Of a DNA stretch of 64,000 nt, positions 19,224 through 30,705 are shown piece after piece; the stretch's first letter is position 1; each line of letters begins with the position of its first letter. The stretch comes from Symbiodinium natans (Eukaryota > Sar > Dinophyceae > Suessiales > Symbiodiniaceae): NCBI GenBank assembly GCA_905221605.1, contig CAJNDS010002599.1:247001-311000 (forward strand), read 5' to 3'. The notes under the pieces were generated by a model. That model had not been told where the DNA came from, searched no databases, and was given only the letters and a program-made list of their open reading frames with translations. Position numbers and translations under genes: made by a program.

Positions 19224-20373
19224 GTAGTGCAGAGGCTGCCTGGGCCTATGTGGTGACCCCACACACCTGCAAGGTGCGCTGGGTAACAGAGTTGCCATAT
19301 TCTTGGTTTGGCAGATCGGGTTTAGGGGTCTAGGGTCTGGGGGTTTAGGGCTTCAGAGTTTTGGGGGTTTCGGGGTTCAGGGTGTTAGGCTTTTAGGGTT
19401 TGGGGATTAGAGGTTTAGGCTCTGGGGGCTTAAGGTTTAGGATGTTGGGGTTTTGGATTTAGGGTTTTTGGGGTGTAGGGTCTGGGCCGTTTGTGGTTTT
19501 AGGCTTTTGGGTTTTTTGGGTTTTGAGGTTCAGGATGTTAGGGGGTTAGCGTTGTAGGGTTCAGGGGTACTGTTTTAAGTTTAAGGTTTTAGGGCTTGGG
19601 AGTTTGGTTTGGCGCTTAGGTTTCAGGTTTGGGGTTTATAGGCTCTAATTAGGCTTGAACGGGCGCGGGAAAGGGTGTTTACATTGAAAACCCGAAGCCC
19701 TGGACCCTGCCCCAGAAAGCAAGACTCAGCCGAAGACTTCAACCGCCTTGGACCCTGAGCCCCAAACCCGCAAACCGTAAACCGGGGTTTAGGGTTTAGG
19801 GTTTAGGGTTTAGGGTTTAGGGTTTAGGGTTTAGGGTTTAGGGTTTAGGGTTTAGGGTTTAGGGTTTAGGGTTGCCTTTGTCTGCGTAGGAGACGCTCCT
19901 GGTCTGGGAACAGTATCCGACCCTCGGCAGTGTTTGGGATGCGTTGCTGTGTGTGTGGGCCAGGAACCAGGACCCAGGGCGCAAAGTAACTACCCGACTC
20001 TAAACCCTAAACCCTAAGCCCTAAACCCTAAACCCTACACCCAAACCCGAGAGGGTTTAGGGTTGCAGGTTTGGTCTGTAGACACCAGGCTCAGACGGCG
20101 GTCTGTGCGTGCTTGGGCTACTTGCGAGCTGGCCCTCAAAAGCTATCAACCCTAAAACCCTAAATCCTAAACCTGAAACCTCAACTCCAAACCCTAAACC
20201 CTAAACCTCAACTCTACACCCTACACCCTAAGCCCTAAATCCTGGATGAACCCTTGGATCCCGAGACCGTCCAACCCGAAGACCCAAACCCCGAAGCCCC
20301 CCCTAAACCCTAAACCCTAAACCCTAAACCCTAAACCCTAAACCCTAAACCCTAAACCCTAAACCCCTTTCAG
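19224..20373. other. Telomere-repeat mosaic
   Basis: Positions 19,320-19,640 are degenerate G-rich TTTAGGG-like DNA. Positions 19,788-19,871 are a perfect 12-copy TTTAGGG array. Positions 20,298-20,366 are a CCCTAAA array that leads into the next island. Unique islands at 19,877-19,990 and 20,060-20,140 show no convincing frame. Confidence 0.65.
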
Positions 20374-20448
20374 GAACTGCTCCGTCTTTCAGTGCCCGGA
20401 TCCTTCGCCTGCGTCGGCCTCAGGATGGCTTCAAGCCTCCCGGAAGTC
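20374..20448 (+). CDS. Putative microexon, NCSVxxC module
   Basis: CCCTAAACCCCTTTCAG precedes it and GTTTAGGG follows at once. The open frame starts NCSVFQCPDPSPASASGW. It aligns with 13,328 (CELQCPEP). Both flanks have the usual polarity. Confidence 0.5.
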
Positions 20449-20838
20449 GTTTAGGGTTTTCGGAAGTCGGTTAGGGTTTAGAGTTTAGGGTTTAGGGTTT
20501 AGGGTTTACTGTTTAGGGTTTAGGGTTTATGGTTTAGGGTTTAGAGGGTTTAGAGGGTTTAGGGGGTTTAGGGTTTAGGGTTGTGCAGAGCTTTCGACGG
20601 ACGCAGTCCTACACCTGCAGACGGGTCGCGCGGACCGTGGCCTTCTCCCTGAAGCCGAAAGGACACATAGAGGGCACAACCCTAAACCCTGAACCTCAAC
20701 CTAAGTCCGGATGAACCCTAAACCCTGCGCCCCACACCCTAAACCCTAAACCCCAAGCACAAGTCCGGATAAACCCCTAAACCCCAAACCCCAAACCCTA
20801 AACCCTAAACCCTAAACCCTAAACCCTAAACCCCCGAG

Positions 20839-20922
20839 GTGCCGCTGGGCTATGAGTTCGGCATTGACCAGCGCAGCCCAGCTGCCATCGAAGCAGGGGT
20901 GGATCGCCGGGCCCCGAGAAGG
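20839..20922 (+). CDS. Putative microexon, 84 nt
   Basis: CCCTAAACCCCCGAG precedes it and GTTTAGGG follows. It is 28 codons in phase 0-0, containing VPLGYEFGIDQRSPAAIEAG. It has no cysteine. An island at 20,590-20,670 is also open but has weak splice signals and is not called. Confidence 0.45.
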
Positions 20923-22476
20923 GTTTAGGGTTTAGGGTTTAGGCTTTAGGCTTTAGGGTCTAGGGTCTAGGGTTCAGGGTTTAGGGTTTGGGGTTTGGGG
21001 TTTAGGGTTTAGGGTTTAGGGTTTAGGGTTTAGGGTTTAGGGTTTAGGGATGCGACGTTCCAGGCAGTTTTGAGGGTGGAGGGTGTTGCTAGAAGCATGT
21101 ACCCCTAAAAGGGTCCACGTGCCCAAATGGTCAAAGAGTAGGGTGAGCTTGTGTACTTGAGCTGTAAAGGGCCAAAGTGTTTCCTTTTGAACTACTGTGG
21201 AAACCTTGTAGTTGGGTGAAAGTTTCGGTCACCAAAGCGGGCTCACAACAAAGATCACTTTCCGTTCCCAAAATTCATCCTTTTGGGGGTCCCCTTGATG
21301 CAAAATCTGGCCGCTGATATGGGGGTTTGCGAAAATGCGAGGCTCCTAAAAGAGACCCCAAATTATAGAATTCCCACATTCTAAGGGCCCCAACAAGGTA
21401 CAACTAATCTCAGAAACCCCCATATCCTAAAGCCCTAAGTTCCAGGAGGTCCACGCTTATGAGGCTCGTGGTCCGGGTTCATGTTTAGGGAACTTAAACA
21501 AAGAGACCATAGCAATGCGACAGTTTTCGTCCATATAACATCTAGGTTCTTGTTAAGGGAACTGAAACGAAGAGACCACAACGACATGACGTGTTTTTTT
21601 CTAGAACCGGTGTTGGGTCGCCCAAAACCCAAAACCAAAAACCAAAAACCCTAAACCCTAAACCCTAAACCCTAAACCCACCTCAAATGCCTCCAGCCTT
21701 TGACCCACACAGGCCGGTAAAGTGAGTTCGGTGAACTCTGAGCGTACCATAGGGGTTGGGATAATTACTAGTAGTATCCCCGTATGGTCCCTCCTTATGT
21801 ATACTACCTAGTCTAATTATTCAGGCCCCTGTAATACTATTCTTGGCGCGCCCACGGACACCCCCTTTTGCTGTCGTGTGCCTTTCGGCCGGAGAAAGAT
21901 CACCGTTGCTAGTGAGCGATTTCATGTTCTGCTCTTTCAATGATGGTGCCCAGTGCCCCCCCAAAAAGGATCGCAACTTGGGAGATCTGTTTACGTCCTT
22001 ATTCAAGGGCAGTCTAGTGGGGACGTAAGAAATGGGGGCGTATGCAATTGGAACCATTCGTGCCCATTTGGGCCTAAATGGGACGGTTTTGAAAATGCTA
22101 TTTTGCGTTCGGAATCCTGCGCGCTCGGAGTTCGGTGCTTGAATCTAGAATCTGTCGGGCTATGGAGAAGGGGCAAGCCTCTGGCAATGTGGACGCGGTA
22201 GTGAGCGTGACATTTTCTAAAGCAGCCCAAAACAGCCCAAAAGCGCCCAAAACTGCCCAATCCAGCATTTTGGCAAACGCCCCGGCCGTCAGGGGTTTGT
22301 TTTCCAACTTACTCACGGCTTGCCGTTGCCGCTCTGTCAAGTTACAACCCTCCTCCCAGCAGCAGATCCCCTCTGTTCGTCTCAGCCTTGTGCGATTTCA
22401 GGAGATTAAGCCCCCATTTCTTGAGCCCCCACTTCCTTGACCTATACTATCCCAGAAGCCCCAAACACGGTTCCAG
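20923..22476. other. Intronic or intergenic mosaic with MITEs
   Basis: TTTAGGG arrays cover 20,923-21,050 and CCCTAAA covers 21,645-21,680. Positions 21,760-21,837 are a copy of the TATGGTCCCT family. Positions 22,100-22,440 are open in several frames on both strands, including lightly repeated AGCCCAAAA units, but show no recognisable protein. I see no other gene. Confidence 0.5.
21317..21425. mobile_element. MITE-like element with 12-bp terminal inverted repeats
   Basis: ATATGGGGGTTT (21,317-21,328) and AAACCCCCATAT (21,414-21,425) are exact reverse complements. It is 109 bp long. Related copies are at 9,256 and 63,826, and probably 51,236. Confidence 0.8.
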
Positions 22477-22568
22477 GTTGGTACTGCAGCCCCGGATATG
22501 TCGGCGAGCCCGTGCGCGTGTGCGGCAGCAACATCACTTGCGGCGTGATTGTGGACAGCTCAGCTTGG
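22477..22568 (+). CDS. Putative microexon, WYCSPGYVGEPV module
   Basis: GGTTCCAG precedes it and GTTGGTGA follows. The phase-1 entry completes Gly. The frame includes WYCSPGYVGEPVRVCGSNIT followed by another Cys. Cys-Ser-Pro-Gly-Tyr-x-Gly-x-Pro recurs at 48,746. This is the clearest sushi/CCP-like fragment in the window. The frame stays open to 22,676, so the exon could be longer. Confidence 0.55.
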
Positions 22569-23161
22569 GTTGGTGAATCGGGTCGTGTTTCTTCGGCATT
22601 CATCCGCACTTCAGTTGTTGTGTACTATGACACACATGTTTCAGTAAGATCTCTCTATGGGTATTTCCGGCAATAGGGGTACTCCTTTGCTACCCCAAGT
22701 AGAACAGCAGCCCCTTCAAGGGACCCCCAAAAAAGGAACCCCGACTCTCGGAAACCCCCATCTATGCGACCTAAATGACAATCATAAGGGGTCAAGGGAC
22801 TAAACGGAGGGAGGGAGCCTTATAAGGGACCTTAGGGGTTTGTGGGGGCTGATTTAGGGGCAGCTTAGAGGTTATAGGGACTAGATAAGGTATGATATCA
22901 GGGTTATATAGGGGAGTAAGATGCAAGGGTCCCTTCTAGGGGTCCTTCCTTATACTGGATGGGACCTTAGGCTCAACAGGCCCACACCATGCGTGCAGCT
23001 CAAACCGGTCATGTCCAGCATGAATTCTAGGGTTTAGGGTTTAGGGTTTAGGGTCAACCTTACTCTAGACTGCAGCTTGGCTTCAGCTCGCAAAGGTAAA
23101 ATCCTAACCCTAAACCCTAAAACCCCCTAAACCCCCTAAACCCTAAACCCTGATCTCTCAG
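22569..23161. other. Unique stretch
   Basis: Positions 22,720-22,770 resemble the right end of the AAACCCCCATAT family. Short TTTAGGG lies at 23,028-23,054 and CCCTAAA at 23,105-23,150. No gene is seen. Confidence 0.55.
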
Positions 23162-23235
23162 GCCTTGCTGTCCGGGTGCCTACCCATCACCCCATGCCGT
23201 GCACCGGTGGTTGACACGTGCCGTGGGGACCTCAG
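23162..23235 (+). CDS. Putative microexon, three-cysteine
   Basis: TGATCTCTCAG precedes it and GTCCTTTG follows. The frame contains ALLSGCLPITPCRAPVVDTC. It resembles 50,588 (GCAPPVPCRVGNF). CCCTAAA lies upstream and TTTAGGG downstream. Confidence 0.48.
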
Positions 23236-23689
23236 GTCCTTTGGGTTTAGGGCTTAGGGTTTAGGGTTTAGGGCTTAGGGCTTGGGGTTTCGGGTTAGGG
23301 TTAGGGTTTAGGCTTTACGGTTTAGGGCTCAGAGCTTCCGGGCTAGGGTTTGTAGGTAGAGGTAAGTGTCACACCCTTCAAAAGAGCAAGCTGTGCAATC
23401 TCGAGGGCTTGAAAAGCCGGTTTAGGGTTTCAGGGTTAAGGGTTAAGGGTTTAGAGTTCAGGGTTTAGGGTTTAGGGTTTAGTGTTTGCGGTTCGGTCCA
23501 GGGTTTTTGTGGCTTTGTTTTTTGATTGTTTGAGGACTGCTCTAGGAGGACTTTCAGGGTTGTTTGTCACTCTTTTGGGGCTGTAGCCCAGCCGCCCAAA
23601 GACTCCAAAACCCCTCAAATAAGGAACATCCCCTAGATTATCATAGGAACCCTAGTAGGATTTTAAGGTGTGTTCCTTAACTAGGGGTT

Positions 23690-23971
23690 TTGGAGTCTCT
23701 GGGCCCTGGTGGTGCACTGAAACCAGCTCATGACCAGATGCAGAACAAGCTGCGAGGGGCTTGGGTACTGCTTCCGGACATATGCCAAGAATTCGAGACT
23801 TACGTTGAGCCGCATCTCCGATTGACCCGCGGCGAGGTGACTGCGTTGAGTGATTTTCTTGATGTCACATTCAGGGTTCAGTTCTCACGGCTTTTGGGGT
23901 CTGGGGCTTTCAGGATATTGAGGGCTGACTCAGGGTTTTCAGGGCCTGTTATGGCTTCTCTTTACCCCTAG
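23690..23971 (+). CDS. Unknown open frame, possible exon
   Basis: A 93-codon open frame ending in TAG. It has no ATG at its start, so a splice entry is likely; the first Met is near 23,735. The middle part (NKLRGAWVLLPDICQEFETY ...) is protein-like. The last third overlaps degraded TTCAGGG words, so the true end may be earlier. The family is not recognised. Confidence 0.3.
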   Translation: MESLGPGGALKPAHDQMQNKLRGAWVLLPDICQEFETYVEPHLRLTRGEVTALSDFLDVTFRVQFSRLLGSGAFRILRADSGFSGPVMASLYP

Positions 23972-24023
23972 ACCCTAACCCTAAACCCCAAGCCCTAAAC
24001 CGTTTTAGTGGGTCACTGGTCAG

Positions 24024-24080
24024 GCTTGCAAACTGCTGTTGCCTGCTGGTGCTGGGCTGGCCCGCATGCTGGATGCGGCC
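24024..24080 (+). CDS. Putative microexon, 57 nt
   Basis: CTGGTCAG precedes it and GTACACC follows. It is 19 codons in phase 0-0: ACKLLLPAGAGLARMLDAA. It has one Cys. CCCTAAA-like DNA lies upstream and TTTAGGG-like DNA downstream. Confidence 0.4.
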
Positions 24081-24232
24081 GTACACCCCAAACCCCTGTG
24101 GCTTTAGGGTTTATAAGGTCTAGGGTTTATAGGGTTTGGGGTTCATAGGGTCCAGGGTTTAGGGTTTCGGGTTTAGGATTTAGGATTTAGGGTTTAGGGT
24201 TTCGGGTTTAGGGTGAACCCTGAACCCTCTCG

Positions 24233-24300
24233 GATGTTCGGCGCCAGGCGTCGACGACTCCCGGTGCGGCAGCATACGCCCCGGCGGGCGGTGCACCCTG
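24233..24300 (+). CDS. Putative microexon or decayed copy, GCSAPG module (type C)
   Basis: It reads GCSAPGVDDSRCGSIRPGGR and then a Cys-Thr-Leu. The start matches 16,004 at DNA level, but here the base before it is not an AG acceptor. This copy may therefore be non-functional or use another site. CCCTAAA repeats follow. Confidence 0.35.
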
Positions 24301-24339
24301 CTCCTCGGCGCGCCTTAAGGGGTTCGACCCCTAAGTCCT

Positions 24340-24422
24340 AAACCCTAAACCCTAAACCCTAAACCCTAAACCCTAAACCCTAAACCCTAAACCCTAAACC
24401 CTAAACCCTAAACCCTAAACCC
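24340..24422 (+). repeat. CCCTAAA array, about 12 copies
   Basis: 83 bp, perfect units. Confidence 0.95.
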
Positions 24423-24631
24423 ACCCTAAACCCGAGGATTTAGGTTTCGAGTTAGGGGGTTTAGGGTTATAAACAACCTCAGAACCCTGACTTGAGGGCC
24501 AAGCCGAGGCCTGGGGCATGCTGTCAGGAAGCCTTGCACGGAGTAGGGTTTGGGGTTTAGGGTTTAGGGTTTAGGGTTTAGGGTTTAGGGTTCAAGGTTC
24601 AGGGTTCAGGGTTTAGGGTTTAGGGTGACAG

Positions 24632-24726
24632 CCAACACCGAGGGCCGGGCTGGAAAAGACATATTCAACAGGAGACCAACCCCTCTGGGTCACTTCTCTA
24701 TACCATGGTCCCTTCAGGCCAACCTG
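24632..24726 (+). CDS. Putative microexon
   Basis: GGTGACAG precedes it and GTGTTTGG follows. The phase-1 entry completes Ala. The frame contains ANTEGRAGKDIFNRRPTPLG and then an aromatic-rich segment. Left flank TTTAGGG, right flank CCCTAAA-like (reverse polarity). The family is unknown. Confidence 0.35.
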
Positions 24727-25234
24727 GTGTTTGGGGGGCGGGGGGCCTTTTTGTTTACACTTCAAGCCCCAAACCCAAACCCTCAATCCAAAACCCTGAA
24801 CCCTAACCCTGAACCCCAAACCCCTCAACCCGAAACTTAAAGTTTCCAGGTGTTTTCGGGGGGGGTGGTTTTTATTGAACCCCAAGCCCCTCAACATGCA
24901 CCATGTTGTCATATACTTGGGCCCAACAGCCCCTCTACAGGAGGTACTTTAAGGCCCAAGTATTCCCTATTCAGGTACCCTAGAATTGTGGCATGGACCT
25001 TTATGTATTATTTGACGTTCTCTCTTGTTTTGTATTTAAAAACCTATAAACAAACTAAATCCAAGAAACCTGAAGCACAAATTCACCAATTTCGTTCTCT
25101 TAGGGTTTAGGGTTTACGATTTATAATTTACTCTTTTTTGATGTGAACGTACAGACGCAGTCAGATGTTGGCAACGAATACTAGCTATCACTTCTGCTCT
25201 TGCGTGGGGGATGATCCAAGCGGTCTCTCGGGTC
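24727..25234. other. Transition into the repeat block
   Basis: The last CCCTAAA-like words end near 24,840. Unique AT-richer DNA follows. I see no supported gene. Confidence 0.5.
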
Positions 25235-25820
25235 GGGCTGCGCACCGTTGTGCGCACATTGAAGTGTCCTGTCAGCTGTCGTGCCCAATTGTTGCTTGGT
25301 GTGGATCGGCAAAGATCACTGCTACTGAAAGAGGCATCTTCTCATGAAGATGCCCTAACTCTTTCAAGACATCTACATTATCATTCAACGCGTACAGACG
25401 TCGGTTCGACAACCTGTAAAACTTCGTACTCTTCTTCACAAACTGAAGTGGACACGAGTCCTGCAGTGCCCTGAACCGTCTCGTGCAGAAAACACCCCCG
25501 CAGAAAATCACTGCCTTTACCGCAAGCATTGGAATCCTACAACAGCACAATCCGCTACAGTCCACCTCCGCCACGGACGCACCCATGACCGCAGAAGCCA
25601 CTGCCCCGCCGATAAGGAGCCGACCAAAAAAAAAGCAACGACGGCACCCATTGCAAAAGACCTGCGAAAACGTCTCGCGTAATCAGTGACCATCATACAA
25701 CAATCGGTGAACAATCTTAAGACACTGTTTTTGCGGGCAACCAATAGCAACTGGTCGACCAAGCCGATGCCTGAAGACGGCACGGCTGCGGCGCCTCGGA
25801 GCTTGTCTTCCTGACTCGGG
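25235..25820 (-). pseudogene. Degraded membrane-protein-like gene, copy 1 of a tandem duplication
   Basis: Read on the minus strand, one frame (from about 25,783) starts with a Val/Leu/Phe-rich part and a hydrophobic stretch. A second frame (to 25,272) continues with VIFCGGVFCTRRFRALQ and NRRLYALNDNVDVLKELGHL. The frame changes at a poly-A run (plus strand, near 25,629). The duplicate at 25,850 keeps the hydrophobic part in a different frame relation. I recognise no family. A single-pass membrane protein remnant is an inference. Confidence 0.4.
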
Positions 25821-25849
25821 AAACTGCTGCGGCCGACGCCAAGTCTCGC

Positions 25850-26402
25850 CAGCTGTCGTGCACAATTGTTGCTTGGTGTGCGTCGGCAAAGATCACTGCT
25901 ACTGAAAGAGGCTTCTTCTCATGAAGATGCCCTAACTCTTTCAAGACATCTACATTATCATTCAACGCGTACAGACGTCGGTTCGACAATCTGTCGAACT
26001 TCGTACTCTTCTTCACAAACTGAAGTGGACGCGAGTCCTGCAGTGCCCTGAACCGTCTCGTGCAGAAAACACTCCCACAGAAAATCACCTTGAGACACAT
26101 GCCTTTACCGCAAGCATTGGAGTCATGCAGCCGCACAACCCGCTACAGTCCACCTCCGCCACGGACACTCCCATGACCGCAGAAGCCACTGCCCCGCCGA
26201 GAAGGAGCCAACAAAAAAAAGCAACGACAGCACCCATTGCAAAAGACCCGCGAAAACTTCTCGGATAATCAGTGACCATCATACAACAATCGGTGAACAA
26301 TCTTAAGACACTAACTTTGCGGACAACAAATAGCAACTCGTTGACCAAGCCGATGCCTGAAAACGGCACGGCTCCAGCGCCTCGAAGCTTGTCTTCCTCA
26401 CT
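25850..26402 (-). pseudogene. Degraded membrane-protein-like gene, copy 2
   Basis: It is highly similar to copy 1 at an offset of about 578-585 bp. The 5' frame runs from about 26,369 and contains a hydrophobic segment (GAVVAFFCWLLLGGAVASAV). The 3' frame runs 26,136 to 25,717. An extra 11 bp near 26,088-26,100, absent from copy 1, breaks the frame between the two halves. Neither copy is intact. Confidence 0.4.
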
Positions 26403-26640
26403 GTGTGTTTCTGAGATTTAAAGGAGAACAAGAGAAGAGAAGGGAGAGAGAAAGGAGAGAGGAGAGATCAACAGGAATGCAACTCTAAATGGAAGAGCAA
26501 TGAAAAGAATGGAAGAGAAATGAGGACAGGCGAAATGCAAAAATCAGGCAAAGAGAAGATGGTGCTCGTTTTCATCTTTCCTCTGGTTCTTATTTTTCTC
26601 TTCTCTTGTTCATTTCCGTTAGAAAAAACAAAAGGAATAA
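26403..26640. repeat. GA-rich unit
   Basis: AGGAGAGAGA-type DNA, repeated almost identically at 29,830-30,005. Confidence 0.8.
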
Positions 26641-27083
26641 CAATGAACATGTAAGCAAACCCAGCTGATGCTCATGATTTTTTCCTTTCTCCCTCTCTCT
26701 CTCTATCTCCATAAATGGGCGATGGAACGGGTGTCCTTGTTGGGCCGTTTCCTGCATCTTCAAGTGAGGAACCTAAGTGTTTTCTTTTGTTCGTTTGAAG
26801 ACACAGAAAGCGATTAAAAGGGACGTCCATTTTGGATTGGCAGCCAACCCAGCTGATGCTCATGATTTGTTTTTCTCTCTCTCTCTATATATATATATGG
26901 GCGATGGAATGGGTGTCCTTTTTGATCGTTTTCTGCATCTTCAAGCGAGGAAAAGGGACACCCCACAAGAAAGCACTTAGGGTGTCCCTTTTGCTCGTTT
27001 GAAGACACAGAAAGCGATTAAAAGGGACGCCCGTTTTGGATTGGCAGCCAACCCAGCTGATGCTCATGATTTCTCTCTCTCTC

Positions 27084-27117
<34 letters not shown>

Positions 27118-27590
27118 CCTATATATGGGCGATGGAACAGGTGTCCTTTAAGATCGTGTTCTGCATCTTCAAGCGAAGAAAAGGGCACCACAAGAAAACA
27201 CTTAGGGTGTCCCTTTTGCTCGTTTGAAGACACAGCAAGCGATTAAAAGGGGCGCCCATTTTGGATTGGCAGCAAACCCAGCTGATGCTCATGATTTATC
27301 TCTCTCCCCATAAATGGGCGATGGAACGGGTGTCCTTTTTGGATCGTTTTCTGCATCTTCAAGCGAAGAAAAGGGACACCACAAGAAAACACTTAGTAAG
27401 GGTGCCCCTTTTGCTCGTTTCAAGACACAGAAAGCGATTAAAAGGGACGCCCATTTTGGATCGGCAGCAAACCCAGCTGATGCTCATGATTTATCTCTGT
27501 CTATATATGGGCGATGGAACGGGTGTCCTTCCTGATCGTTTTCTGCATCTTCAAGGGAGAAAGAAGGGCACCGCCCAAGAAGGAAACGTA
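26641..27590 (+). repeat. Satellite of about 190-225 bp units with CT microsatellite, five copies
   Basis: Each unit contains CCCAGCTGATGCTCATGATT, then a variable (CT)n/(AT)n tract, GGGCGATGGAACGGGTGTCC, TTTCTGCATCTTCAAGCGA, AGCACTTAGGGTGTCCCTTT and GACACAGAAAGCGATTAAAA. Units start near 26,661, 26,850, 27,055, 27,280 and 27,475. The open frames on both strands are read from the satellite and are not genes. Confidence 0.9.
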
Positions 27591-28539
27591 ACATCAGATA
27601 TAGGGAGGGAAATTGAAGAGCTCCTCTCTTTACTTAGTCATTCCCTTTCCTCTCTTCTTATCTGTTGTTTTCTTCGCTTCAAAAAGCAAAATACGGGAAA
27701 AGAGATTTCCTGAAGAGGAGGGAGGGCACCTATTGAAGAGCTCCTGTCTTTACTTAGTCATTCCCTTTCCTCTCTTATCCGTTGTTTTATTCGCTTCAAA
27801 AAGCAAAATAAGCGAAAAAGAGATTTCCTGAAGAGGAGGGAGGGCACCTATCTGTAAAGAGCAATCGTTTAGAGGGGAACAGGAGAAGAGGAGCGAGAGA
27901 GAAGGACAGAGGAGAGATACAGGGAATCCAATTTCAATAGAACAGCAAAGAAAAGAATAGAAGAGAGATGAATAGAGAAGAGGGAGAGACAAAACAAGGC
28001 GCAGAGAAGATGGCGCTCTTCTTTATCTATCCTCCCTCCCTTATCTCTCCCTTCCCTCTTTCTTTTCCAGATAAGAACAACTAAAGAGGAATAATTATGA
28101 AAAGGAGAAGAGTAAGGAAAGGAGCAGAAGAGATAGGCCGAGAAGAGGGATATGATGAAGTACGGCAAGGTCCACGCGCAACCTCTGCTTACCCTGCCAC
28201 TGTTTTATCCTGCAAGTTCCTTTCTTGTTGTTCATCAGTCAAAAAGTAACAGAAAGAGAGAAGGGAAAGGGAAGTGAGAGAGGAGAGAGAACAAGGATGC
28301 CATTTTTCTGGAAGGGTGCTGGAAAGAAGAGAAGAGACAGGAAGCAAGGAGACGGAGTGACAAAATACAGCGCAAAGCTCTATATATATCATCTCTCCCT
28401 TGTCTCTCCCTATTCCCTTTTGATGGGACGCCCCAGAACTAAAATATTTAAATCCAGGTATTTGAATAATTAAATTCTTTAAATTATTTACATGGTTGGG
28501 TTTCCAGAGGAACCAATGGGTTTGAATAATTAGATTATT
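27591..28539. repeat. CT/GA-rich degenerate repeats
   Basis: Includes a direct repeat of GAAGAGCTCCTSTCTTTACTTAG units (27,615 and 27,736) and long GA-rich DNA. Copies recur at 31,205-31,980 and 37,180-37,945. No gene is seen. Confidence 0.8.
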
Positions 28540-28870
28540 TAGATTATTTTGGCGCCTCCTGTGAGCCAAGTCTGTGATGAAGTATGTCCCTTCTCCCCGC
28601 GGGCCAAATTTGTGATGAAGTATGTCCCCTCTCCCCGTGGGCCAAATTTGTGATGAAGCATGTCCCCTCTCCCCGTAGGCCAGGTTTGTGATCCAGCATC
28701 CCACCAGCGTGATGAAGTAGGTTCCCTCTCTTTGTGGCTGAAGTATGTCCCCTCGCCCCGTGGGCCATGTTTGTGATCCAGCCCCCCAGCAGCGTGATGA
28801 AGTATATCCCCTCTCCCTGTGGGCCAAGTCTGTGATGAGGTATGTCCCTTCTCCCCGTGATGAAGTATAT
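28540..28870. repeat. Minisatellite, about 38-bp units
   Basis: Repeats of GATGAAGTATGTCCCCTCTC followed by CCCGTGGGCCAAATTTGT, about eight diverged units. The two long minus-strand frames are read from this repeat. Confidence 0.85.
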
Positions 28871-30004
28871 TTGGAAGCTGAGAGTCGTGTTTTGGTGTGG
28901 TAGATTGTGGTAGATAGAAAGGAAAGGGCATGAGAAAGTAGCGAGAGGAGCTCTTCAATTCCCTTCCTGCTTTATTGCAACACATGCCCCTCTTGTTCTT
29001 CCTTTCTTGTGTTTTTTGTCATTTAGAGGGGAACAGGAGAAGAGGAGCGAGAGAGAAGGAGAGGGGAGAGATAACAGGAATCCAATTTCAATGGAATAGC
29101 AAAGAAAAGAATAGAAGAGAGATGAATAGAGAAGAGGGAGAGACAAAACGAGGCGCTGAGAAGATGGCACTCTTCTTTATCTATCCTCCCTCCCTTATCT
29201 CTCCCTTCCCTCTTTCTTTTCGAAATAAGAACAACTAAAGAGGAAGAATTTATGAAAAGGAGAAGAGTAAGGAAAAGAGCAGAAGAGATAGGCCGAGAAG
29301 AGGGACATGATGAAGTACGGCAAGGTCCAAGCGCAAGGAGTCACCCTCTGCTTTACCTTCCACTGCTTTATCATACCTGTCTTGTGCTTTATCAGTTAAA
29401 CGGAAACAGAAGGAGAGAAGGGAAAGGGAAGTGAGAGAGGAGAGACAACAAGGAGGCCATTTTCATTTTCTGGAAGGGTACTGAACAGAAGAGAGGAGAC
29501 AAGAAACAAGGAGACGGAGGAACACAACAAGGCGCAAAGAAGATGGCACTCTTCTTTGTCTATCATCTCTCCCTTCCTTGTTCCCTTTTCCCTCTATTCT
29601 TAAAAAGGACAAGGCCTCTTCGCAGATAGGTGCCCTCTCTCCTCTTCAGGAAGCCCCCTTGCCCTTATTTTGCTTGCTTTCTGAAACGACAAGGAAAACA
29701 ACACATAGAAAGAGAGGAAATGGAATGAACCAATAGGCAGTGGAGCTCTTCAATTTCTTTCCCTATCTCTTTTCTTCTTTTTTCATTCTTCATTCAACAA
29801 GGAAAAGAAGCTTCCTTTTGTGTGTTTTTGAGATTTAAAGGAGAACAAGAGAAGAGAAGGGAGAGAGAAAGGAGAGAGGAGAGATCAACAGGAATGCAAC
29901 TCTAAATGGAAGAGCAATGAAAAGAATAGAAGAGAAATGAGGACAGGCGAAATGCAAAAATCAGGCAAAGAGAAGATGGTGCTCGTTTTCATCTTTCCTC
30001 TGGT
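28871..30004. repeat. CT/GA-rich repeats
   Basis: Second set of GA-rich modules, similar to 27,860-28,180 and 26,403-26,640. No gene is seen. Confidence 0.75.
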
Positions 30005-30641
30005 TAAGCAAACCCAGCTGATGCTCATGATTTTTTCCTTTCTCCCTCTCTCTCTCTCTCCATATATGGGCGATGGAACGGGTGTCCTTGTTGGGCCTTT
30101 TCCTGCATCTTCAAGTGAGGAACCTAAGTGTTTTCTTTTGTTCGTTTGAAGACACAGAAAGCGATTAAAAGGGACGTCCATTTTGGATTGGCAGCCAACC
30201 CAGCTGATGCTCATGATTTTGTTTTTCTCTCTCTCTCTCTCTCTATATATATGTATGGGCGATGGAACGGGTGCCCTTTTTGATCGTTTTCTGCATCTTC
30301 AAGCGAGGAAAAGGGACACCCCACAAGAAAGCACTTAGGGTGTCCCTTTTGCTTGTTTGAAGACACAGAAAGCGATTAAAAGGGACGTCCATTTTGGATT
30401 GGCAGCCAACCCAGCTGATGCTCATGAATTTTTTTTCTCTCCCTCTCTCTCTCTCTATATATATATATATATGGGCGATGGAATGTGTGTCCTTTTTGAT
30501 CGTTTTCTGCATCTCCAAGCGAGGAAAAGGGACACCCCACAAGAAAGCACTTAGGGTGTCCCTTTTGCTCGTTTGAAGACACAGAAAGCGATTAAAAGGG
30601 ACGCCCGTTTTGGATTGGCAGCCAACCCAGCTGATGCTCAT

Positions 30642-30705
<64 letters not shown>

